Below the pieces are notes generated by a model, which saw only the letters and a list, made by a program, of their open reading frames with translations, was not told where the DNA came from and did no database searches. The position numbers and the translations under genes are program-made. From Aphrocallistes beatrix (taxonomy: Eukaryota > Porifera > Hexactinellida > Sceptrulophora > Aphrocallistidae), in contig OY725489.1 of assembly GCA_963281255.1 (NCBI GenBank), positions 372,001-436,000 of the forward strand: DNA of 64,000 bases, written 5' to 3'. Each line of letters begins with the position of its first letter. Positions within the stretch are counted from its first letter, which is position 1. Below, piece by piece: positions 11,968 through 22,508 of the stretch.

Positions 11968-12732
11968 TATTTCAAATTCCGAAACTTAGCTCCATCTCTT
12001 TGGAGTTGTATTTATATGCCAGTGGAGTGTCGTATTACTGGTGGTGTGCATGAGCATATTCTAACTAACCAATCAACCACCAGTATGACGACTCTCTTCG
12101 TATCTGCATTTCCATTCGTGGACAGTACGCCTACATCAAGAAAACAGGCGCCATCAGTGCTAAGTATAGTTTAATTAATTTCCTAATTACAAAAACTAAA
12201 ACAAAGAAACGATTAAAAGCTCTTTGTTCCAATAACAGTCTCTATATGCGTATAACCTGATGATAGTGACATTAGTGGTTGTGTTATTAAAGTGGCTGAT
12301 TGTCTCAAAATGTGTCCTATTAGAACTCGATTAGAAGCATCCAATCGCGGAAAGCTGATTAAAATGGTGATATTGTCACTTTTAGGTTTAGAAATTTGGA
12401 ACTGATCCAAACCACACAAAATAATATTGGTCACTGACATCACCGAAGTGCTCCTACGCGACTATATGTAACAATTGGAATGTAAAGCGTTTTGGTCGCT
12501 ATGGAAATCAGTGGCAAGAAACCATCAGATTGGGTAGTTGCATTGTGAACAGTAGAGATATTTTATCATCAAATCATGCCACCGAAATGGCAGTTCGATT
12601 CCTGATGTGACACAAGAATAGAATATATCTAGATATCAGACCGAACAGTTCAAATAGTAGTGGTAACTGTTGGTTGCTATGAAGAATTAACATGTTATGT
12701 TATATCAGTTGTCTCAAAATAAGTGTTCTTAA
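11968..12732. other. Intergenic, no supported gene
   Basis: Upstream of the class F-like receptor. It holds a short inverted pair around 12033-12085 (ATTACTGGTGGT with ACCACCAGTATGA) and scattered CCAATC words. A 75-residue open frame (minus, ATG at 12440) has no recognisable motif and is not called. Confidence 0.5.
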
Positions 12733-12958
12733 AACCAGAGTCAGACTAGGAATTTTGTTAACTCATTTTGGATGGGGAAACCCTAAAAGTGTGGGGTATA
12801 TTCTATAAATAGAATCGATCCCTAGGCTAAATCGGGTTTGTCTCAGAAGGATTAAAACCCGATTTAGCCTAGGGGCCGATTCTATTTATAGAATACACCC
12901 CACAGTTTTAGGGTTTCCCAAAGAGTTAGCAAAATTCCTAATCTGACTCGGGTTTTAA
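12733..12958. repeat. Foldback (long inverted repeat)
   Basis: Two arms of roughly 100 bases are near-perfect reverse complements around a centre near 12845. Recognisable arm pieces are GGAAACCCTAAAA with TTTTAGGGTTTCC, CTATAAATAG with CTATTTATAG, and CCTAGGCTAAATCGGGTTT with AAACCCGATTTAGCCTAGG. A diverged relative of one arm appears near 52975-53060 in a SERCA intron. It is probably a foldback transposon or a source of hairpin RNA. Confidence 0.8.
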
Positions 12959-13243
12959 ACTCACGAGTGAATCCCGGATCTGGACCAATGATTATCCGTG
13001 TTATTAACTGTGATTTCTCCGTGACTGACCAAGACATTTATCGAATCAGATCCTGGATAGAGACCTCCACTACAAGCGACACATTCCACACCAATCCATG
13101 ATTCAACCTATTGATGTTAAACTGACAGCAGACAAAGTGAATGTCCTCATGAACACAGCCTCTCTGTATCCACATGTTCTCTCACACTGGAGACAAGATT
13201 GTTACGGATGACTCGATCACATGTTATCTTAGACAGTATTATA

Positions 13244-13557
13244 CAGTAGAACCTTGTTAATACGAACACCAGGGATGGTCGAAATTTGTTCTCATTTTAG
13301 GGCATGCCTAATTTCCGGGACGGGACGGAACCATCAGGTACCTAATTTCCGGGACGGGACAAGTCAAGATGCCTAATCTCCGGTACGGGACAGAAAAGGT
13401 ACCTAATTTCCGGGACAGTCCCGTCTCGTCCCGGAAATTAGGCATGCCCCTCATTTTATCCGGAATTCCTATTAACCAGAGTGATCCACATGTATTTTCC
13501 TCCGGAGGGGATGAAATATGTTGTCTTATCCGTGTTTGTATTAACGAAGTTCTACTG
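13244..13557. mobile_element. TA-inserted MITE, host of a nested second MITE
   Basis: Left end CAGTAGAACCTTGTTAATAC and right end GTATTAACGAAGTTCTACTG are inverted, with TA on both sides (13242-13243, 13558-13559). It resembles Tc1/pogo-type MITEs. An unrelated element (13300-13449) is inserted inside. Confidence 0.8.
13300..13449. mobile_element. GGGCATGCCTAATTTCC-family MITE, nested, with 9-base target duplication
   Basis: Ends GGGCATGCCTAATTTCCGGG and CCCGGAAATTAGGCATGCCC are inverted. CTCATTTTA flanks both sides (13291-13299 and 13450-13458). The interior carries short tandem copies of CCTAATTTCCGGGACGGGAC. Related copies lie in the SERCA intron near 52012-52327, near 58125-58212, and at the window end. 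Confidence 0.8.
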
Positions 13558-14150
13558 TATATCCTTACTGTGTCATTGAGGTTCAACAATAAAGTCATCC
13601 TTGGCTTTCATTGGCTGTTACGTAAATCAGTGAGAAGAAAGTGAATCATATTTTGGTTGATATCGTGGAAAGTAAGGAAAGATATGATACAAACACACAC
13701 ACAACCTATCATCTCCCATGATAAGATCGCAAAAGAATGTTTATTCGTAATCTCCAGGCTTCTAGCTTTCCATTCCTCTCTTCCACCAATCTATATTTAG
13801 ACATATTGCAACATTAAAATGGTAACTCTCTGGCATTCCACAGGTGCCAATTCGGTTGATGAACAAATCGAATGTCTGAATTCAATCACGGAGATTTGAA
13901 TACAACCAAATAGCTGAATAAGTTAGAACAGCTGTGCTCGACACATCTAGTGGTTAAGATGGCATAATGTTCTATACATAATTTAATATCTAAACAGGTA
14001 TGATATCCACTGGATTTGTGTTAAAGTCATTAAAAATAAAACTGAAACTAACGTCGGATAGTTCCAATTCTAAAATATAGATATATATCAATAAAGAACA
14101 AAATATTTATTATCACATGAAATGATTGGTCAAATGAGGGGAGCACAAAA
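13558..14150. other. Intergenic, nothing recognised
   Basis: AT-rich sequence between the nested MITEs and the 3' end of the NPC2-like gene. No coding motif or structured repeat was seen. Confidence 0.5.
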
Positions 14151-14606
14151 TCAGTTAATGAATGCCAGATAAGTCACACAAGTCAGAATGTTACTCTTAT
14201 CATCCACTAGTTTCCATACCAACCTCGCTTTGGTGTCTCTAGGCAATTGATTCGGTACTGCGACGTGTTTATTTATAGTAACATTTTTAAATTGCTCCAT
14301 GGGACACTTCATGCAGCAATCGCAGCCATCTTCCCGCATCAGTTTAACCGACACATTCCCGTACTCGAAATAGAATCGGGCAGTAAGCGTCATTGTGACA
14401 TCTTCGACATATTCACGTGGCATGAACACCATGTTCACACTTATATTTTCGTTGCGAGAGAAGTTGCATTTGTTCTTGAAACAGCCAGTAATCCCCACTT
14501 CGAAAAGTGTCGCTCGATCAGAGCCACAGTCCTGGAATGTGGCTATTTTTGGTATCACCCAGGTGAGAATTATCGCGGAGACAATACAGACACAAAAGAT
14601 TCGCAT
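14151..14606 (-). CDS. NPC2-like secreted ML-domain lipid-binding protein
   Basis: A single-exon protein of 151 residues. An N-terminal hydrophobic signal (MRIFCVCIVSAIILTW) precedes the ML fold. The fold is recognised from FQDCGS, a GC...NKC pair, the middle GCDCCMKCP and C-terminal ARLVWKLVDD followed by a last cysteine (LTCV). Cysteine spacing fits the three disulfides of NPC2, and Asn-linked glycosylation motifs occur (NFS, NIS, NVS, NVT). NPC2 proteins bind sterols in lysosomes or are secreted as lipid carriers. The frame extends one alternative codon upstream, but this ATG begins the signal peptide directly. Deltex ends 301 bases upstream on the same strand. Confidence 0.82.
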   Translation of the reverse strand: MRIFCVCIVSAIILTWVIPKIATFQDCGSDRATLFEVGITGCFKNKCNFSRNENISVNMVFMPREYVEDVTMTLTARFYFEYGNVSVKLMREDGCDCCMKCPMEQFKNVTINKHVAVPNQLPRDTKARLVWKLVDDKSNILTCVTYLAFIN

Positions 14607-14907
14607 TTCAACCAATCAGAATTGAAAGAGCCTAGCTTGGATTATATTAAGTACGGTTGATTCGCTGGGAAGACCTATAATTAGAAGCAGATGCGGCCAG
14701 CCAATGAATTCAATGAAAGCTGCATTTGTGGAAATTAGGCTTTCTAAGATTAGCGACACACTGAACTGAACTGAACTGAGTCTATTTTTAGAATATACAA
14801 GAACTGTTACAAAAAAAGTATCACTTTTGAGCAGTATTTAAGAATAATTTTAGAAGTTAAGTTCAAGGTCAAAACCCAATAAAAGTCTTATAATTGGAAC
14901 TATAAAT

Positions 14908-16257
14908 TCACTTTAGTTCCGATTCTGTCACGCCTTGCACTGCTAGTTCCATCTTGATGTTCTTGAGGAAGTTAGGGTCCGGGAAACCATGGCCGGAGGA
15001 GTTGGAATGTGGTTCGGTCTTGTGGTGGATGTTATTCCACACGATGCAATTTGGGCGCCCAGTAGTGACGCTAGTTCCAATTGTGAAGATCAGGCGCCGT
15101 TCCCAAGCTAGCTTCAATAGTTCCAATACCTTTCTACCCTCCGGGTTGTCAGGGATGTAGCAAACGCGCGGGAATCCTGCCGCGGAATAATTAGTTCCAG
15201 TTCCAGTTCGCCCATCAGAGAAACTGTAGTTGATAATTATAGTACGAAATCCTTCGTAACCTGGAACTGAAAAACTGTCGTGTGTGACATTCATATTTCC
15301 AGTTAAGGGTTGGTCGCCCGTTTTGATACCATGGATTGTCTGGCAGATTGGACAGGAAATGGAGAGTTCGTCAGATCTCCCACTTGGACCTGAATCCAAC
15401 ATAGTTCCAATACAGATTGTATGGAACATGTGTGAACACTTTTTGAGCGCCAAAACTTCCTCCTTAGGAAAACCGGAACTAACTGAAGTTTTGGGTACAT
15501 CGACATCAGCTGGTTCCAATAGAGGTGTTAAGCAGATGGGACAAGATTCGTCTTTAGGGATTCCTTTCTGCTCCTTAGTTTCAGAATACCTGTTAAGGAA
15601 TGTGTCATATCGAGTGGCTTTCCTTAGTTCCGATTTGCCTCTCTTCTTGTTCCGAGGTGGCGCGACCGGTGGAGAGTCTCCCGGAACTTTACTCGGGTTA
15701 GTTCCAGTTTGGGACAAATATTTAGGCGCGCCAATGGACCTCCCACCATAGCTGCAGGGCTGTGAGGTGTCAGGTGGCGCGGTAGTTCCAGTTCCAGATT
15801 TGTAGGGAGTGCCTGGTGTGGCAGGAATGGTTCCAGATTTAGGGACAGCAACGGCGGAGAAAGGGACATCTGGAACTCGGGAGCTGATTGGCTTATCTCC
15901 TGGTGGAACTAACGGCAGGCGAACTGGAAGTGAGTACGGAGTGTAAGGGTTAATCGAGGGAAGAACTTTACCGATCAACGTACTGGCAGTGGAGGCCAGA
16001 GATGAGAAGGGAGAAGTCCCAGTTTCATCACGCTTAACATCGCGTACTGTCCTGTAATGGTTGTTCTGCTGCTTGAACGTTCTGAGATTGATTGTGTAGT
16101 TCATCGAGCGGTCGTGTTTAGACAGATTTATACTTACATCTCCATTCGTGTATGCCTCTTCCAGGAGTTTATTGGAGCAAGGGTGGTACGGCTGCCACAT
16201 CTTGTCATCATCCTTGTAGTACCAAATCCCTGTGGATCCAGCGCCATATGCAGCCAT
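14908..16257 (-). CDS. Deltex-like E3 ubiquitin ligase
   Basis: A single-exon 449-residue protein. One WWE domain occupies about residues 1-75 (GIWYYKDDDKMWQPY, then YTINLRTFKQQN and VRDVKRD). Proline/glycine/threonine-rich sequence follows. A RING lies at about 238-303 (CPICLTPLL ... CSHMFHTICI ... CPICQ), then the Deltex C-terminal domain (MNVTHDSFSVPGYEGFRTI ... WNNIHHKTE) to the end. Vertebrate DTX1 has two WWE domains; here there is one. Deltex ligases modulate Notch trafficking and bind ADP-ribose through WWE/DTC. The gene is intronless and its ATG stands 82 bases past the stop of the MPLKIP-like gene. TAATTTTAG precedes the ATG by 6 bases. Confidence 0.92.
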   Translation of the reverse strand: MAAYGAGSTGIWYYKDDDKMWQPYHPCSNKLLEEAYTNGDVSINLSKHDRSMNYTINLRTFKQQNNHYRTVRDVKRDETGTSPFSSLASTASTLIGKVLPSINPYTPYSLPVRLPLVPPGDKPISSRVPDVPFSAVAVPKSGTIPATPGTPYKSGTGTTAPPDTSQPCSYGGRSIGAPKYLSQTGTNPSKVPGDSPPVAPPRNKKRGKSELRKATRYDTFLNRYSETKEQKGIPKDESCPICLTPLLEPADVDVPKTSVSSGFPKEEVLALKKCSHMFHTICIGTMLDSGPSGRSDELSISCPICQTIHGIKTGDQPLTGNMNVTHDSFSVPGYEGFRTIIINYSFSDGRTGTGTNYSAAGFPRVCYIPDNPEGRKVLELLKLAWERRLIFTIGTSVTTGRPNCIVWNNIHHKTEPHSNSSGHGFPDPNFLKNIKMELAVQGVTESELK

Positions 16258-16339
16258 TAAGTTCTAAAATTAGCAACAAAGTTATGATTGGTTAAATATT
16301 GAAAAGAAAGATTATTTAAATTTAATTTAATTATAGCTG

Positions 16340-17246
16340 TCATTGTGAAGTGTCTGTATTCGTTTCTGTGTCTGGAGTCTCTTGAGAATCTGGAAAAGAC
16401 TCGTGAGGAATGTAACTAAGATTAGAAGGTTCCAGTTCTTCGCTAGTAACCGGATAATCAGATGGAATGTACGGTTCGTAGCTTGGTTCTGATTGCTCAT
16501 TGGTTGAAAGAGTTGCTAGTACTTTAGACTCGGAGGCATTGAAAGGACTGATGAGCTCATCAGCCAATGGAATCGCTTCCTGCTGTTCTTCTCTCGGCAG
16601 CGCAGGTATATAAGGCTCCGATTCAGGAACTTGCTCAAGTGGAGAGGTGTCAACAGATAGTTCCGGTTTGTACTCACTCAGAGGTGTCAGTGTGTCTTGT
16701 TTCTGGATTTGAAATCGGGTAAAAGCGGGCTGATCCTTTATAGTTTCAATTTCAAGCGTTTCCGGTTTTGTGACACTCGCTACCACCTCACCACTTGACA
16801 CCTCCATTCGGATCTCGGGATAGGACACTTCTGGTTGGTTGAATTCCTGAATCAGCTGATCCCACGGCTCTTCAAGCATGCTCTCGTTGAAATAGAGAGA
16901 AATGTCAGCAGAGTCCGCACTGTTCTAAAAATAGAATAGTAAAGAGCTATTTATAGCGACATCAGTTAAATATTCACACCTTTTGGAAGTAGCCTCTCCC
17001 GCGTGATCTGCCCCGGTGGGAACCGGAACTGTACCGGTACCTATCGTTGCGCGCGTGATTGTGCTCCTGGAATTGGAACTGGAACCTACTTGGGTGGTCG
17101 GGCGGGGGGTGGAAGGGAGAGCTGAGCTCTGATTGGCCAGGTCTGGGGGGCAGAGGGATGGGTGGCAGGGGCTGGTATTTAGGATGTGGATTGGCGCGTC
17201 TTCTAAAACCGCGCCCACTTCTCCCGCGAAATTCTCTACCAGCCAT
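16340..17246 (-). CDS. MPLKIP: MPLKIP/TTDN1-like protein
   Basis: Two exons, 16980-17246 and 16340-16924, joined in phase 0, give 283 residues. The first exon is rich in Arg, Gly and Pro (RGRSGRGFRRR, PPIPLPPRP), as in TTDN1. The second opens with DISLYFNESMLEEPWDQL, matching the family hallmark ending in YF..SMLEDPW..L at about residues 97-113. The rest is an acidic, Ser/Thr/Pro-rich tail. In vertebrates MPLKIP is linked to lariat debranching and transcription-coupled repair and is mutated in trichothiodystrophy. The acidic tail is longer than in human. The start ATG follows CTATAAATAG by 4 bases. Confidence 0.72.
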
Positions 17247-17430
17247 GTCTCTATTTATAGAACACTAATGAGCTAACGCATTCTCTATTATAAACCAATC
17301 AATTCGAGTCCTCAGATCTATTTATAGAAGTTTTATTATAATAACCGCACCCAAATAGCATACATTGTACATCGAATAGACTTGATCGTGGCTAAATTGA
17401 ATATGGAACTATTCGCGTGACAAATTGGAA

Positions 17431-20400
17431 CTAATAGGCTAGGTCTGGACCGTCCAACTCCAACTCTTTGCAGCAGATGTTGTCATACACCCCAATTGTG
17501 TCCTCAATCTCGTTTAGCTTCTCCGCCACTTCCTGTGACTCCTCAAACTGATTGGCTGTCAGGTTGAAGTGGGTTCTCGGGAAGTAGTCCGATCTTCTGT
17601 CTAGAATGTGCAGATCCTTGCTGCGGAGGATTCCAGCCACGGAGGTGGAAGACTGAGGATCTGCCCTGAACTATGACGTCACAGAATTAATTGCAAACAC
17701 GTATTAGACCAGCGGGTCCCAAACTGTGGTGCATGAACCCCCTAGGGGTGCACGGGTCCTTAGTCGGGGGTGCACGGGGGACAAGGATTCGTCATTATTG
17801 CAATGACAAGTCGGATCGATATAGTTTTTCAGACTTAGGTGGGTCCTGGGGTGCACAAAATAATTTTTAGGTGTCAGGGGGTGCACGAGGTAAAAGTGGT
17901 TGGGAACTGCTTTAGACGAAACAATTCAAACAACAGAGACATTCCTGGTTCGAGGTTCAGGAAATCGGTCATTTCCCTTACACAAATATTTATAATACAA
18001 CCAAGTTTTATGGATAATATTAGAATAGACCCACAACATTGTGTTTGCATGGAAGGTCAAATTATGAATGCGTCTTCCTTCTCCAGTCCTTATCGAGGGT
18101 GGTTTTGGCCAATGAACGCTAAGTGAGGCCACTTTTTGCCGACACCACATTCGACACTTTCACAGAGTGGTCCTACTTCAGACCACTTCTAATTTTTGTG
18201 CTCCTTCAAGGGGCTAAATCGGACACAATTTTCTCACCTGCCAAAAGTCTTTTTCGAATTCGCTTTCTTTTTCTACTGAATAATCTTCTGCGCCAACTTC
18301 TATCGCAAGTTCTTCCAACTAAAATGGAACTGGAACTGAAACTATGCAATTCTATAATTAGTATCAACGGATACAAATATACACTCACATCATGTTCATT
18401 TGGTTCTGGTATTTCCACTTCGATTATTCCTAAAATACAAATCGGAACTAAAAATTACGATTAATCTTAAATATTTCTCTTGGTACATATGTTTCTATGG
18501 TTACAATCGTTTCACATTGGAATGCCTCGTTCTTTGCAACATATTCTTTAAATTCTTTGGTGTTCCCTGACAACCCAAAATATGTCTGTTTTGCAGCTAC
18601 AAAGACAGTTCCATTTGGAACTAAACCATTCTGGATAATGTCGAGTAATGTTTGGTAGTTACTCGTGTCATATATTGTTTCTGCCATCAAAATGAAGTCA
18701 AATTTCAGTGCATTTTGAACTAAAAATAGAATTAAGTTCGACCAAGCGCCGCTCAAAAAAGTTGCATTCTTGAATACATCTTCATAGTTACTGATATTCA
18801 TGAAAGTATGCGGGACGGTTGCACATTCCAGAACCTCAGTATTGTAGTCCTGAAACCAGACTTTGGCGCCTTTTCTTAGCGCCAAAATGCCCGGAATGCC
18901 AATGCCACAGCCAATTTCCAAAACGGACTTTCCTTCGAATGCAACATTCTGATTGGTCAGATACTCCACCAGATCAACTGCCCCCTCCCACAATCTGAAT
19001 CCGCCCTCGTACTCCCCTGCCACTATGTCCGAAGGCCCACTCGACCAATCAATCAGCTGCTTTTCATCGGATTTCGAATTCGGGTACAAATGTTGAATTT
19101 CGATCATTTCCGCTTTTTTGGGTTCAAAAGCAATTGCAAACTCATTTCCAGAAATATTCCTAACTGTCGGAGAGGTGTAAACTGGAACTGTGGTTTGTTC
19201 CAGTTTCAGAAAATCTAAATCGAGCTTTAGTACTGGTTTATGAGATAGTTCCAATTTAGACCCTCCTGTCGCATCCTTGGTGTCTTCTGTGAAAAAGTTA
19301 AACTTAAACTCGGCCATTTTAGAAATTATTTCCAATTCAACATTGAATTATTCCAACTTTTAACTTCGTTTTGGTTGTATTAAAATGTTAATATTAGAAA
19401 ACCACTTGAAAAAGAATATTCAACAGACAAATTGGAACTAACAGCTCTCAAATCAGAACTTAACAGCTCTCAAATTGGAACTTAACAGCTCTCAAATTAG
19501 AACTCAACAGCTCTCAAATTGGAACTTAACAGCTCTCAAATTGGAACTATGACTTTCCAAAATCCATTACGTCGCGAGGTGCTCAGAATATATCGACAGA
19601 TTCTGAAGGCGGGAGTTGATTGGGCAAGCACAGACCCGAGCAAGACCGAAATAGAACAGCAGTACATCCGAGAGGAATCAAGAAAACTATTCAAATCTAA
19701 CAAACATATCAGGGAAATTCCAGATATCCGTAACGGTATCCAAGAAGCTAAAGATAGACTGGAACTAGCCATCCATTACAAGAATCCATTTCCGCGCCCG
19801 ATTAGTTACCCGCTTAAATACGTCCCGAAAAGTCGAGGAAAAGTTAAAAATAGAATATTCCACCAATCGATTCCTTCCTACCTCAAGTCAACGCACAAGG
19901 AAGACTAAATTTAGATAATTTATATTATTAACATGAATAATCGCAAATTAATTGTATACACTTTTTGTTATTTATTTACACTCTAGCACAAAAGTACTAA
20001 AAATAGAAAATACAGCATCTTATCTAAAAATACACACAAACAATTCTATTTCTGGCTACGCTTCCAATATACACACACAAGCAAATCCTTACAAACGTTT
20101 CCAAATTGGAACTAAAAGCAGGACAGTTCCGGTGCCTAGTAGAGATTGACGAACCTCAGTTTCTTCTCATTGTCCTGCATGAACTTGTCCAGCCTTGGAA
20201 TCAGCTCAGTTTTGTCAGCTCGCAACAGAGCTCTCCTCAGCTGAGTGAACTGGAACTCGTCGAGGTAGTCGAAGTGGATTATTATGTCCAGCATATCTGT
20301 CTTGTCGATTATTTCACTCACCGACAGCTGTGGGAGGTATTCCTTCTTCATCTCCTGAAAATCACGTTCAGATATCACCCCGGGTTTCAAGAGATTTAAC

Positions 20401-22445
20401 AGGAAAAACCTAGCTTCTTTGAAACTTTTCAAAGGTGTCCCCATCACAGTTCTGTTCTCCACATCCATCAAGAACTGTACTAGCAGAGCATAACGTTCGT
20501 CCTTGTACACTAATTCTTTGTAGTCCTCCATCAGAATGGCTTGCTGTATGGCATCACTTTGTTGGTCCATCCCCAATAGGGACAACCAGTCCCTGAACAG
20601 AGATAGACAGAAGGCGCGCTTGGTGGATATGGAATAGAACAGACCAACACCTCTGTCCTCCAATGATTCGTCAGGTTTGTTGAAGCGGGGGTAGTCCCAA
20701 ATCTGGAAGTTGTAGATAATCCCAATCCGTTTGACAGTGTCGAAGGTTCCAAACAGATGGCCTTGCTCTTTCAGAAAGTCACGCATTTTATCTGTGAACT
20801 CCGTGTACTGTCCTATCCCGCGCCACTCCGAATCCTCTAGGCGGGGAAAGTTGGATGGCCAGTACTGGATACCACTTGGGAACTTCTCTCTGAGTCTCTT
20901 GAAGCCTTCCGGGATCTCTTCTTCCTTCACGGCCATTTGTTACTAATTTTAGTAACGAGTGGAAAGGGATTAAAAGAGAACGATTTTTAATTGGAAATAA
21001 TTTAGTTCTATATTTAGAGTTGTGGCATGTTATTTCCTTAAATAACAACAGTAAGCAATTACTAATTTAATCGGGTTGAAATTGGATACAGTCGTGTATG
21101 CTAGAGATGTACTCGGAGATTTGAACTAAAATTAGAACATTTCTCTCATCTTCCTGAAAAAGTATTTCAAGAATTGTTTATAACAACACACCACTGTCCA
21201 ACCTTTTCATGTGAATTTCTTAATCTGGACTTCCAAGATTTTATTTTTAAAATCGTATATGAAATATTCCAAAGTTTGTGTGTACCTTTACCTCCCCTAT
21301 CGGGGGGGATTCAAATATTTGGCGGTTCCTTAGTGGAGATCTTCCTCTGTGGTGTGCCTATGGGAGCCAGGGGGCCAACTTGAGCCACAATAAAAGCGGG
21401 ACATGGCGGGACGCAAATGAAAAATATACATTGAATCAAAAAGTAGGAAATAGAATGGAGAAATTTCATGGAAAAGAGGGACACTCGTTTAAATTAGCTC
21501 AATGGAACAGTGAAAAGGAGTGCCAGCCAAGCTTACCAATTGTCGGTTTGCCACTGGTTGGACAGTGCATTAAATCAAAGCCCCGGTTTGTGATACAAAA
21601 GTCCTTGTTTACAAAGTCAACAGTAAATATTAGTAAAAATAAAAACATCAAAATCAATTTCAGTGTATTTACAAGTGTTTGTTCCTAGACTCTCCCCTAT
21701 TGCAGGTCTCAATCAATGAATTCAATTCATTCGAGTCATTCCGGCGCATAATGTCGAGTAGAATGATAACTAGTTTGTCGCAAGCGAACCACTTGTCAGT
21801 TGGGACAAAGTTTCTCTGTTCCATGGATATAAAACCATTCAGAAGAGTTGGATTTCTCTCTCTTTCCTTTTTGGTTAATTCGAAATGATCCAGCATAAAA
21901 ACCTTATCGTCTTCAGTGTACTCGTTATCTGGAAACATCAAAATCTGTACAATAAGAATGCGAACGAGAAGGAATTGTTGCGTGAAAGTTGGCGCCATAC
22001 TTTTATCCAATTTTTTTTTCACACCTGCGTATTTATCTTCATCTTCAGCTTTGTAGTCTGGAAATTTGTCAAAATACTCGTCTATGATTCCAACCAGCCT
22101 ATGCTCTTTGCAAATATCTAGGAATCCTCTGAGGAGTGTTACATTCAGATCATTCTGCTCTTTCAACTTTTTCAATAAATTTGGAAATTCGTAACAATTC
22201 GGGATTTCGAAAAGGAAAGCTAAGGCCCTTTCTACATTATTGTCTAAGCCATCTGGCAGTTTGGTGGTCAAGTACAAGTGGATCTCGTGTGGCGTTTCTA
22301 TTGGAGGGTCTCTCACTGCCATTCTGAGGTGTTAGTTCTAATTGGGTTTGTTAGTTCAAGTAAATGTCCGTAGTAAACAAATAGTACAGCAACAGTATAA
22401 ACCACCAAAGGTGTGAAAGCTTCATGGTTATTTATGTATATATAC

Positions 22446-22508
<63 letters not shown>

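Noticed and set aside
12213..12440. 75-residue open frame on the minus strand
   Set aside because: No motif, no splice context and no neighbour support.
17431..18429. TACO1 C-terminal exons as a truncated pseudogene
   Set aside because: The missing N-terminal exons were found at 24248-25521 with perfect phase, so it is one complete gene with a large intron.
18720..18745. Possible intron end CTATTTTTAG inside METTL18
   Set aside because: The reading frame is continuous and matches the family across it, and no donor lies at a sensible distance upstream.
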